Positions 43,080 through 51,050 of a DNA stretch of 64,000 bases are shown piece by piece. Under the pieces are notes generated by a model, which had not been told where the DNA came from, did no database searches, and was given only the letters and a program-made list of their open reading frames with translations. Source of the DNA: an uncultured Cytophagales bacterium (GTDB taxonomy: Bacteria > Bacteroidota > Bacteroidia > Cytophagales > Thermonemataceae); the NCBI GenBank assembly GCA_937911505.1, contig CALEMF010000015.1:62001-126000 (forward strand), given 5' to 3'. Position 1 is the stretch's first letter, and each line of letters opens with the position of its first letter. Position numbers and translations under genes: made by a program.

Positions 43080-45152
43080 ATGGAATTAGACTGGACACTG
43101 GTCGCAGAAGCCTTTGAAGCCTGCCTACAAGTACCTTCTTCAGAGCGCTTGGCGTATTTACAAAATCATTATGGAGATCAACCCATGTTGATCGAAGAAG
43201 TGAAAAGCTTACTGAACGAACACGATGAAGCAGATGAATACTTTGAGAGCATTGAACAGAAGATGCAAGAAAAGGTACGTTTTAAAGAGATCGAAATCCC
43301 TAATCAAGTAGGCAAACAAATAGATAAATACCATTTAGTAGAAGAAATTGGTAGGGGAGGGATGGCTGTTGTATACAAGGCCGCGCGTAAAGATGGTACT
43401 TTTGATCAAGAAGTAGCGATCAAAATACTAAAACGTGGGATTGATACTGATGAAGTTTTATTACGTTTTCAGTATGAAAGGCAAATCCTCGCTAACTTAC
43501 AACATCCTCAGATCGCACAGATTATGGATGGGGGCGTGACGGAAGAGGGGCTGCCTTACTTTGCAATGGAGTATATCGAGGCGCAGAGAATTACCGACTG
43601 GGTAAAACAAAAAAAGGCTCCTCTAAAGGAGCGTATTAACCTATTCAAACAGGTAGTCAATGCGATTAATTATGCCCATCAAAACTTGGTAGTACATCGT
43701 GATTTGAAGCCTTCTAATGTGTTGGTTAATACACAAGGGAACGTAAAACTACTTGACTTTGGTATTGCGAAGCTACTTGATAAATCAGATCAGGAAGTGC
43801 TTAAAACCCAAACACACGTAAAACTGCTGACACCCAACTATGCTTCTCCCGAGCAGATTAGTGGGCAGAATATTACTGTAGCTTCTGATATCTACCAATT
43901 AGGGTTGCTCTTTTATGAATTACTTACTGAAGAAAAAGCGTTTGATCTGAATCAAAAGAGCTTGTCTGAAAAAGAACGGATCATTTTAGAACAGTCTCCC
44001 AGTTTACCTTCTAAGAAAGCACCTGCTTACTTACAAAAGAACATTAAGAAAGATTTAGATACCATTGTATTAACCTGCTTACAGAAAGATCCCAAAAGGC
44101 GCTACAGCTCTGCTGATCAGTTGCTGGCTGACATTGAGCGCTATGAACAGCAGCGACCCATTATGGCCAAACCTGCTACATGGCACTACCAGCTAGGGAA
44201 GTTCTTGGTGCGTAATAGAACAGTAGTCTCCATTGTGGCGCTCGCGTTCGCTGTACTTGTAAGTGCTACCTTGTACTACATTAAGAATATAAATGATGCG
44301 CGTCTTCGTGCAGAGGAACAATACCAACGGGCTGAGGCCGAGTACGAGCGTGCTGTTGAGCATGAAGAGGTAAGCCAGGGAGTGGTTAACATTTTCACTG
44401 AATCAATGAGTGCAATTGGAGGAAGTGAAAATGAAGATCATAGCAGAATGCTCTCCGTTGTGACTTCTATAATAGAGACGGTAGAAAATGAAGATAGGAA
44501 GATAACTTATTTTGAATTACTAGCTTTAAAGTATATAACACACGAAAACTATGAAAAGGCTTTAGAGATTTTTAATAGGCAGCTTGAGTTACTAGAAGAG
44601 CACTTCCCTGAGGATACGAATCGGAAGGCTGTTGTTCAAATAGACATAGGAAAAACGCTGCTAAGAATGGATCAGAAAGATTCTGCTCAGTACTGGCTAT
44701 ACGCTGCTTTAGAAAATAAATCAGCGGTTAACTTATCAAATAGAGCAGAAGCTTACGAAGCGCTGGCATCTATGTATTTTGAAGAGCAAAACTATACGCA
44801 AGTAATTGCACTCCTAGATCCTGTAGTAGCAAAATCACCCGCTGTGGCTTCGGTATATCTTCTTTTGGGGAGAGCCTATCAAAAGCAACAAGACTACTTG
44901 AAAGCAGAAGCCTTATTTAAGGAAATGATTGAACGGTTTGGAAAAGGAAGTGAAATGGCTTTAATCAAAGGAAATCTGTATTTGATGAGTACTTATGCAT
45001 TAACAGGACAGGTACAGAAAGCAGAGGCTTTACTCGAAGCTTACAAGAATTATGAGAGAAATAGCCTTGCTGATATTGCTGCTAGAATGGCTTACAGAGT
45101 TTCCAATCTTAGTAAAGCCTTACAAAATTCTTCCATGGTACGTTTGCCTTAG
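43080..45152 (+). CDS. membrane Ser/Thr protein kinase with a C-terminal TPR-like domain
   Basis: An N-terminal helical region (1-80) is followed by a Hanks-type kinase domain (about 84-350): GRGGMAVVYK (91-100), VAIK with catalytic Lys115, HRDLKPSN (206-213), DFG (226-228) and YASPEQ (254-259). A single membrane helix lies about 380-400 (TVVSIVALAFAVLVSATLYYI), and the outside or periplasmic part (about 410-690) is a run of helical repeats that look like TPRs. Length 690. The ECF sigma factor gene immediately before it (3 bp) suggests a kinase-sigma signalling pair, as known in Planctomycetes and Bacteroidota. The active site appears complete. Confidence 0.95.
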   Translation: MELDWTLVAEAFEACLQVPSSERLAYLQNHYGDQPMLIEEVKSLLNEHDEADEYFESIEQKMQEKVRFKEIEIPNQVGKQIDKYHLVEEIGRGGMAVVYKAARKDGTFDQEVAIKILKRGIDTDEVLLRFQYERQILANLQHPQIAQIMDGGVTEEGLPYFAMEYIEAQRITDWVKQKKAPLKERINLFKQVVNAINYAHQNLVVHRDLKPSNVLVNTQGNVKLLDFGIAKLLDKSDQEVLKTQTHVKLLTPNYASPEQISGQNITVASDIYQLGLLFYELLTEEKAFDLNQKSLSEKERIILEQSPSLPSKKAPAYLQKNIKKDLDTIVLTCLQKDPKRRYSSADQLLADIERYEQQRPIMAKPATWHYQLGKFLVRNRTVVSIVALAFAVLVSATLYYIKNINDARLRAEEQYQRAEAEYERAVEHEEVSQGVVNIFTESMSAIGGSENEDHSRMLSVVTSIIETVENEDRKITYFELLALKYITHENYEKALEIFNRQLELLEEHFPEDTNRKAVVQIDIGKTLLRMDQKDSAQYWLYAALENKSAVNLSNRAEAYEALASMYFEEQNYTQVIALLDPVVAKSPAVASVYLLLGRAYQKQQDYLKAEALFKEMIERFGKGSEMALIKGNLYLMSTYALTGQVQKAEALLEAYKNYERNSLADIAARMAYRVSNLSKALQNSSMVRLP

Positions 45153-45165
45153 AGGTTATAATAAA

Positions 45166-45198
45166 AAACACCCTTACTCCAGAAGAGTAAGGGTGTTT
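45166..45198. terminator. strong bidirectional stem-loop between convergent genes
   Basis: A perfect 14-bp stem: 45166-45179 (AAACACCCTTACTC) pairs with 45185-45198 (GAGTAAGGGTGTTT) around a 5-nt loop. Followed on the minus strand by a run of T (the plus-strand A-run at 45163-45168), it would end the gene at 45261-45953 and, less strongly, the kinase gene. It sits in the 108-bp gap between them. Confidence 0.85.
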
Positions 45199-45260
45199 GA
45201 AAAATATATTTAACAATTGAAAAAAAATATATTTTATAATCTACACCTATATCTATAATA

Positions 45261-45953
45261 TCACATTTTCAATTTTGTTAGCAAAGTAGAAGAGATTTTT
45301 TTCCCTTTTGCGTTGTATTGTTCAGATTTTACAATACCAATGTCTTTTGCAGCATACTCTACTCCCGATAGATTCTGCGAACCAAGGCCCCTTATAGAAG
45401 ATTTATACGTGATTTTTGCGCAGGTAAACTTCCCGGCAGGGGTTTCTACTTCTTCAAAACCTTCTACCTTACGATCTGTGTAGGTGATAGACATGTTCAT
45501 AAGTGTCATGCCGTTCATACCTGCTTTTACTTGAATGTTGGTATCCTCTAGTTTCTGACCAGTACTTAAATTATTGGGATAGCTCATCTCGTTCCCTTCT
45601 ATACTCATCTCCATCCCTTGTGCCTGTGCTTGTGGTACAGCACTGCTTATAATGCTTTCGACGTCTGCAAAATAACTACCATTTATACATTTACCAATAA
45701 AATCGCCTTCGAATAATAATTTATTTTTTTTGTCGTACGTTTTATTGTGGAAAGTGATCTCCATACCGCCACTAATAGGCTTATTTTTAATAACCTTGTA
45801 CTGTAATACATTTTCTACTTTCCCATTGCCACCATAGCTTGTGATTTCAAAATCGGTACCTTGTTTATAAGCGAAGTATCCTTCGCAATCATTCTGTGCT
45901 TGTATCAATGTAATTGTACACAGGCCTACAAGTAATAATAAAATGCGTTTCAT
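45261..45953 (-). CDS. exported protein, TapB/DUF3108-like
   Basis: A 230-residue protein with a signal peptide (MKRILLLLVGLCTITLIQAQ, cut about residue 20). The mature part is beta-rich: EGYFAYKQGTDFEITSYGGNGKVENVLQYKVI near the start, and then VETPAGKFTCAKITYKSSIRGLG with the lipoprotein-like VETPAG(K/T)F element seen in TapB/DUF3108 proteins. The function of this group is unclear, but it is usually envelope-related. It lies 32 bp after the OmpA-family gene on the same strand and is followed by a strong terminator, so the two form one unit. Confidence 0.75.
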   Translation of the reverse strand: MKRILLLLVGLCTITLIQAQNDCEGYFAYKQGTDFEITSYGGNGKVENVLQYKVIKNKPISGGMEITFHNKTYDKKNKLLFEGDFIGKCINGSYFADVESIISSAVPQAQAQGMEMSIEGNEMSYPNNLSTGQKLEDTNIQVKAGMNGMTLMNMSITYTDRKVEGFEEVETPAGKFTCAKITYKSSIRGLGSQNLSGVEYAAKDIGIVKSEQYNAKGKKISSTLLTKLKM

Positions 45954-45985
45954 ATGATAATATTTTTCTTAAATGTAAAGGTTTA

Positions 45986-47296
45986 TTAAAGTTTTACAAA
46001 TTCTACCCGACGATTATTCGCCTTTCCTGCAGCAGTATCGTTACTATCTACGGGCTCACTTTCTCCCTTACCGCTTGTCTCCATTCTCTCGGTAGTAATA
46101 TTAAACTCTTTAGAAAGTGCTTGTTTCACTGCTTCAGCACGTTTTTGTGAGAGTTGTAGGTTGGTTTGTTCCTCTCCATCTGCATCGGTATGACCTATAA
46201 TTTTTACCCTTACGGTTGGGTTTTCTGAAAGCACTTGGGCAATATCTTTCAAAGTCCCATAAGATTCACCTTTTATCTTATCAGAGTTCACATCAAAAAG
46301 AATCCCACGTGTGACAAATTTTCCTTCTGTAATGAGCTTTGAGCGAGTATCAGGCTTTCCTACAGCCAATCTCATGTCACTGATATAAGGGATACTTCCT
46401 TCACAACCGCCCCCTGTAAAGATAAGTCGATAGATGGTTTCTGGCGCAAAGGCTCGCGGTAAATCCCACACTTTTACTTCATTGATATATACCCGTAAGC
46501 GTGTTTTTTGTCGCCATATAGAGATACGTGCTACAGTACCTGCTTTCAATTGCGAAATAGTTTTCCCATTACCTATAATACGTTTTCTATCTTTTCCGTG
46601 CGTTGCCACGTTAGAGTGTCCAGCGTTGGCATTTCGATAAGGGTGAAAACCTACGTATACTTTATTAGCATTGTTAGCTTTGAGGTAGTTGTCTTGCTTT
46701 TCGACAAAATTAACATCGAACCCTGGACAATAGTAACTATATTTTTCAGAAGAAGCCATATTATATTCTAAGGTGAAATTCTCTGGGAGGTCTCCAACAA
46801 ACTCAGGATAAAACACTCCTTTCCCGTTCATTTGTAGCCATTTCCCTTCTTGTCCGCTCAGGGTTACAATTTCTGCTGAGGAGTTAGTATTCCATTTCGC
46901 AGGGAAGTCGCCAATAGCATCTTGAGAAAAATCTTCGTAGGCAATCACTTTTTCACCAGGTATAAAGTCATACTTACTATAGCTCTTCAATGCTGTTTTA
47001 GCAACCTGATTATCTGTCTGAGCGCCATTTGAGCTATTATCATTGCCTGTACTACTACTGTTATTGGCATCAGTATCGTTTGTACTCGTTGAATTCTTAT
47101 CTTTTTTCTTTTTCTTCTTCTTGAACAAGCCATCGAAGCCTTGTTCTACTTTATTAAGTCCGTTATCGATCGTACGGTCCACTTTGTTTTCTCCGCGTCT
47201 TTTTGATTTGTTCTTTACTCTATCTTCTAGCTTGGTTTGTGCTTGGGAAGAGAAGGCAAAACATAATACGAGTGCTACTAAGGTGAAGTATCTCAT
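45986..47296 (-). CDS. OmpA-family outer membrane/peptidoglycan-binding protein
   Basis: A 436-residue protein with a signal peptide (about 1-19), then a Lys-rich stretch GLFKKKKKKKDKN and a Ser/Asn/Thr-rich linker (about 55-100). The middle (about 115-300) looks like a beta-sandwich concanavalin/LamG-like domain (ENFTLEYNMASSEKYSYYCPGFDVNF). The C-terminus (about 325-436) is an OmpA-like peptidoglycan-binding domain with DVNSDKIKGESYGTLKDIAQVL and IIGHTDADGEEQTNLQLSQKRAEAVKQAL, ending NNRRVEFVKL. It would anchor the outer membrane to the wall. Confidence 0.93.
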   Translation of the reverse strand: MRYFTLVALVLCFAFSSQAQTKLEDRVKNKSKRRGENKVDRTIDNGLNKVEQGFDGLFKKKKKKKDKNSTSTNDTDANNSSSTGNDNSSNGAQTDNQVAKTALKSYSKYDFIPGEKVIAYEDFSQDAIGDFPAKWNTNSSAEIVTLSGQEGKWLQMNGKGVFYPEFVGDLPENFTLEYNMASSEKYSYYCPGFDVNFVEKQDNYLKANNANKVYVGFHPYRNANAGHSNVATHGKDRKRIIGNGKTISQLKAGTVARISIWRQKTRLRVYINEVKVWDLPRAFAPETIYRLIFTGGGCEGSIPYISDMRLAVGKPDTRSKLITEGKFVTRGILFDVNSDKIKGESYGTLKDIAQVLSENPTVRVKIIGHTDADGEEQTNLQLSQKRAEAVKQALSKEFNITTERMETSGKGESEPVDSNDTAAGKANNRRVEFVKL

Positions 47297-47391
47297 AACT
47301 ATTTTAACATTTGAATTAATTAAATATATTTCATTTGTTAGTAGTTACAAGAGTAGGTGCATAAGTAGCTCAATATTTTTTATTTTTTACA

Positions 47392-47427
47392 AAAAAAGCC
47401 TTTCAACGTTTGCTGAAAGGCTTTTTT
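47392..47427 (-). terminator. terminator after the lipoprotein gene
   Basis: AAAAAAGCCTTTCA (47392-47405) and TGAAAGGCTTTTTT (47414-47427) make a perfect 14-bp stem with an 8-nt loop. T-runs occur on both sides, so it may work in both directions. It follows the stop of the minus-strand gene at 47445 by 18 bp. Confidence 0.85.
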
Positions 47428-47444
47428 GTATAATAGAATAATGA

Positions 47445-49331
47445 CTATCTAATAGCGTCTTTGAATTCTGTAGAGTTAAAGAAGTTCAAGAACTCTAAAT
47501 CTTTCATAGCTTTTGCTCTTAGATCACCATCTAGTTCAACGGCTTTCTTCAAAGACTGCGCCATAATAGCGATATCGCCTTTTCTAGCACCAGTAATCGC
47601 TTTACAGTAGTGGCTGTGTGCATCGTTAGGTGCAGCATTGATCGCTTCGTCGAAACCAACCATAGCTTTGTCATAATCTCTACTAAGTAACATCGCTAAT
47701 GCTTTGTTGTAAAGTACTTTATGAGAGCTACCTGCGTTGTTCAAGACATCAACAGCTTGCTTGTACTCAGCACTATCGTATGACTTAGCAGATTTGATTA
47801 ACATAACTCCTTTGGCACCATTCAACTTACGTTGTGTAGCAGGATTTTGGCTACCTAACTGGATTGCCTTATTGATCGCTTCTGCTGATTTTTCTTCATC
47901 ACCTTGTAAGGCATAAGCCAAACCTAGGTTGTAGTTTACTTCAGCAGTTTCTTTCTTGTTTCTAGCGATTTCTAAGTGGGTTACAGCATCAGTTACCATT
48001 CCTTTTTGCTTCGCATCGTCTGTTTCTTTCAAAGCTTTCTCTAGGTGAGCTGCTGCTAAGTTGTTGTGTGCAGCAGGGCTATCGTTCTTCTTGATAGCAG
48101 CTTCATAGATCGCAATTTTCTCGTCTAGATCAGGCGTCATAGAGGCTGCATAAAGTAATTGAGACTCGCTCAACTCTTCAGGCTCTGTACGTGCCATAGA
48201 AGCCATTTCAGCGTCTGTGTACACTTTACCACCTTGGTAAACATCGGTACGTGCATAACGTAAAGGAGGGTATACCTCGTCCATCAATACATCATAGTAA
48301 GGCTTCTCAGCAAGCTCAGACTCTTTCGATACGAAGTCACCTTCACTATTCATTACAGACTTTACTTCTGATTTCTGATCGTCTGTTAGTGTAGCGTTAG
48401 CATCGATTAAGCTAAAGAACTCAGGCTTAGTGTCTTCTAAGTTTTGTGTAGTCACTTCAAACTTAACACTATCCATCGCTTCTTTATCATAGTTGTACTT
48501 TCTCATTTGTCTGAGGTAATAATCTTTCATTACTTCAGCTCTTTGGTTAGAAAGCGTAGTATTAACTGTTTCAGAACCTTCAGGAGAGTGAGAACCTTTG
48601 ATGTTGATAGTAGACATTCCATCTACTTCAGGCATGTTCTTGTCTGCTACAAAAGCATCAATGATTTTTCCTTTGTCTCTTACTTCTACTGTTCTAAGGT
48701 TAGCGCTTCCTTGATCGAATTGGAAGTCTACATACACTTGCTTCAAGTCATCAGGAGAGTAATTGTGTGCTTCATAAGCAAAAGTACCTTCTCCTTTGTC
48801 GCCCATACCATAAGGCTCTGATAGCAAGTCTTTTACTAACAAAGAAGTAGTGATAACACCTTTTGCCACAGGAAGTGCTGCTGTTTCTTCTGACTTATCA
48901 CCTTTTCTGGCAACACCTACTACGTACAAGTCACCTCTGTTGTTCTGAGGATCATAATCCATCACAAAGTCTTTACTAAGTGTAGGATTTTCGTCTTCTT
49001 TGTCTAGGTAATCGTTAGAAACGAAAGTCATAGAAGGAGGCTCAGGGGTTGCTTTGAAAGTTTCTTCGCCTTTCTCAGCACCTTCGTTGGCAAAATATAC
49101 CTGTACTTCGTACTCGGTATCTTTTTTCAACATTTTGGTAGGGAGTTTAGCAGACATTTTAAAGCCTACTTCACCCTCTTCGCCACCGTGTAATTCTAGT
49201 GGGTTGGGATCTACTTTCAGCTCTTGTTCTTCGGCTAGCTTTACCATTTTCTTGAGGCTATTACAGCCTGTAGTAAAGGCAAAACTACCTAATAACGCAA
49301 GAGAGAATACGAGGTTTCTGTTTCTCATCAT
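47445..49331 (-). CDS. OmpA-like lipoprotein with C-terminal TPR repeats
   Basis: A 628-residue protein with a lipoprotein signal; TTGC at about 20-23 marks the Cys (FAFTTGCNSLKKM). An acidic beta-rich domain follows (about 40-160). An OmpA-like segment is seen around 205-285 (QFDQGSANLRTVEVRDKGKIIDAFV, INIKGSHSPEGSETVNTTLSNQRAEVMKDYY) and a helical TPR-like array runs from about 385 to the end (AAHNNLAAAHLEKALKET, VNYNLGLAYALQGDEEKSAEAINKAIQLG, AHSHYCKAITGARKGDIAIMAQSLKKAVEL). Probably an outer-membrane-associated envelope scaffold. It is monocistronic, flanked by a strong terminator downstream. Confidence 0.9.
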   Translation of the reverse strand: MMRNRNLVFSLALLGSFAFTTGCNSLKKMVKLAEEQELKVDPNPLELHGGEEGEVGFKMSAKLPTKMLKKDTEYEVQVYFANEGAEKGEETFKATPEPPSMTFVSNDYLDKEDENPTLSKDFVMDYDPQNNRGDLYVVGVARKGDKSEETAALPVAKGVITTSLLVKDLLSEPYGMGDKGEGTFAYEAHNYSPDDLKQVYVDFQFDQGSANLRTVEVRDKGKIIDAFVADKNMPEVDGMSTINIKGSHSPEGSETVNTTLSNQRAEVMKDYYLRQMRKYNYDKEAMDSVKFEVTTQNLEDTKPEFFSLIDANATLTDDQKSEVKSVMNSEGDFVSKESELAEKPYYDVLMDEVYPPLRYARTDVYQGGKVYTDAEMASMARTEPEELSESQLLYAASMTPDLDEKIAIYEAAIKKNDSPAAHNNLAAAHLEKALKETDDAKQKGMVTDAVTHLEIARNKKETAEVNYNLGLAYALQGDEEKSAEAINKAIQLGSQNPATQRKLNGAKGVMLIKSAKSYDSAEYKQAVDVLNNAGSSHKVLYNKALAMLLSRDYDKAMVGFDEAINAAPNDAHSHYCKAITGARKGDIAIMAQSLKKAVELDGDLRAKAMKDLEFLNFFNSTEFKDAIR

Positions 49332-49455
49332 AATAAAAAAAGATTTGTTTAGGTTGCTAAATTATTGTCAATTAAAAAAAATCTTTGCAATTTTAGTAAA
49401 ATTTCCTAAAAAAAAATAACCTATACCCTTATTCGTTCGGAACGTTCATATCATT

Positions 49456-49671
49456 ATGAAGAGATTACAAACATTTTTAGAACTGCAAGCTTTTGGCGTT
49501 TGCACCCGCTTAGGTGAAAAGCTAGGACTTGCTACATCGAGTATTCGTTTATTTTTTATTTACTTATCCTTCTTAACCTTTGGTTCCCCTATTTTTGTTT
49601 ACTTGGCCTTAGCTTTTGTTATGAGTATGCGTAAACATTTGCGTAAGAGAACGACCGTTTGGGAAATCTAA
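49456..49671 (+). CDS. PspC-domain protein (small)
   Basis: A 71-residue protein: LQAFGVCTRLGEKLGLATSSIRLFFIYLSFLTFGSPIFVYLALAFVM is the conserved PspC domain with one or two membrane spans, and a short basic tail RKHLRKRT. PspC proteins act in envelope stress responses. It ends inside the convergent GT2 gene, overlapping it by 63 bp. A palindromic CGTTC-G-GAACG lies upstream at about 49435-49445; whether it is an operator is unknown. Confidence 0.85.
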   Translation: MKRLQTFLELQAFGVCTRLGEKLGLATSSIRLFFIYLSFLTFGSPIFVYLALAFVMSMRKHLRKRTTVWEI

Positions 49672-50658
49672 TTCTTTGAAAGTCCTTCTATGCTCTATAA
49701 AGTAAGCCCAAACGATACTTTTCGAATAATTACGAAGGTGTTTTAAGTTATATCTTTTTTTCTTCTTAATCAAAAAAAGGTATTTATAAAAGTGAAAATG
49801 TGCCTTTAGCACAGCACCAAAATTACTTACTTGACCTTTGAGAAGAAAGCGCACACCTGACATACCATCCAATAGGAGTCTCACGAAAATTGTTGATAAA
49901 AGTTTCATTTTAGGCGTGTTTTTTTGTAACATTATCAAGTTGTTACGAAAGTTAAGGAAGGTTTTTTGTGGATTTTCTTTCTTTAAAGTGCCGCCTCCTA
50001 CGTGAAATACCTCACTGGCGCCACAGCAATATACAAGAAATCCTTGGTGATGCGCACGCCAACATAAATCTACTTCTTCCATATGTGCAAAAAAGTACGC
50101 ATCAAACCCCCCCAGCTCCCAAAAAACACTAGATTTAATAAAGAGACAAGCGCCAGAAGCCCAAAAAACGGGCATGTTGTCATCGTATTGCCCTTTGTCT
50201 TCTTCTAGGGTATCAAAAAGCCTTCCTCTACAAAAGGTAAATCCCCAGCGATCGATAAAACCACCAGCAGCTCCTGCATATTCAAAATGGCTATTATGGT
50301 GAAAAGACTTGATTATAGGTTGGCAAATAGCGATTTCGTTTTCTTCCATCAGTTGTACAACGGGTGGAATCCAACCTGGTGTCACTTCTACATCTGAGTT
50401 GAGAAGGATGTAATAGTCAGCCTGTACCTGACGAAGTGCTTCATTATAGCCGCCTGCAAAGCCATAATTCTTTTTGAGGGCAATGACTTGAACCGTAGGA
50501 TAGAGCGATAAGAACGCAAGTGAGTCGTCTGTAGAGCCATTATCAGCCACTATAACTTTGGCCTCTGCACTATACTGCAAGACACTGGGAAGAAATTGTG
50601 CTAGAAAATGCTTTCCGTTGTAATTGAGAATGACAACGGCAATAGTAGGTGCGAACAT
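49609..50658 (-). CDS. Glycosyltransferase family 2 (rhamnosyltransferase-like)
   Basis: A 349-residue cytosolic or membrane-peripheral GT-A enzyme. The core (about 6-240) contains VVILNYNGKHFLAQFLPSVLQYS, KVIVADNGSTDDSLAFL, the donor motif YYILLNSDVEVTPGW with an Asp-x-Asp-like pair, and a later FWASGACLFIKSSVFWELGGFDAYFFAHMEEVDLCWRAHHQGF typical of rhamnosyl- and related transferases. The C-terminal part is hydrophobic/basic (about 250-320). It is right after the YbaB gene (stop to start distance 0-1 bp). Its last 63 bp overlap the convergent PspC gene. Confidence 0.93.
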   Translation of the reverse strand: MFAPTIAVVILNYNGKHFLAQFLPSVLQYSAEAKVIVADNGSTDDSLAFLSLYPTVQVIALKKNYGFAGGYNEALRQVQADYYILLNSDVEVTPGWIPPVVQLMEENEIAICQPIIKSFHHNSHFEYAGAAGGFIDRWGFTFCRGRLFDTLEEDKGQYDDNMPVFWASGACLFIKSSVFWELGGFDAYFFAHMEEVDLCWRAHHQGFLVYCCGASEVFHVGGGTLKKENPQKTFLNFRNNLIMLQKNTPKMKLLSTIFVRLLLDGMSGVRFLLKGQVSNFGAVLKAHFHFYKYLFLIKKKKRYNLKHLRNYSKSIVWAYFIEHRRTFKELDFPNGRSLTQMFTHTHNKS

Positions 50659-50988
50659 TTATTTCCCAAAGCTAAAGTCGAAACCAGGTATGTTAGGAAT
50701 CATCCCTTCGGTAGCTTTTTGTAACGTTTCTTTTGCTTTTTCATCAGCTTCTTCCAACCCTTTGTTAATAGCGGCTACAATTAAGTCTTGTAGCATATCT
50801 TTATCTTCAGGTTTGATGAGTGAAGGGTCTATTTCTACTTTGATAACTTGCCTTTTCCCATTAACGGTAGCTTTCACTAAACCCGCCCCTGCTTCAGCTT
50901 CTACAATAATTTCTCCTAGGCTTCCTTGTGCCTCTTTAATCTTACTTTGTACATCTTTTAACTTACCGAAAATATTAAATAAATCCAT
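50659..50988 (-). CDS. YbaB/EbfC nucleoid-associated protein
   Basis: A small DNA-binding protein of 109 residues with the family pattern: IFGKLKDVQSKIKEAQGSLGEIIVEAEAGAGLVKATVNGKRQVIKVEIDPSLIKPEDKDMLQDLIVAAINKGLEEADEKAKETLQKATEG. It forms dimers that bind DNA and shape chromatin in the cytosol. It heads a unit with the GT2 gene. A TATATTTG -7-like sequence lies 27-34 bp ahead of the start. Confidence 0.95.
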   Translation of the reverse strand: MDLFNIFGKLKDVQSKIKEAQGSLGEIIVEAEAGAGLVKATVNGKRQVIKVEIDPSLIKPEDKDMLQDLIVAAINKGLEEADEKAKETLQKATEGMIPNIPGFDFSFGK

Positions 50989-51014
50989 GTGATCTTAAAG
51001 GCTTACATTTTATA

Positions 51015-51022
51015 CAAATATA
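51015..51022 (-). promoter_or_regulatory. candidate -7 box for ybaB-GT2
   Basis: The minus strand reads TATATTTG, a TAnnTTTG match, 26 bp ahead of the ATG at 50988. No -33 TTG is found at 19 nt. Confidence 0.33.
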
Positions 51023-51050
51023 AATAGATTTCTGAAATATTGAGCGTTTT

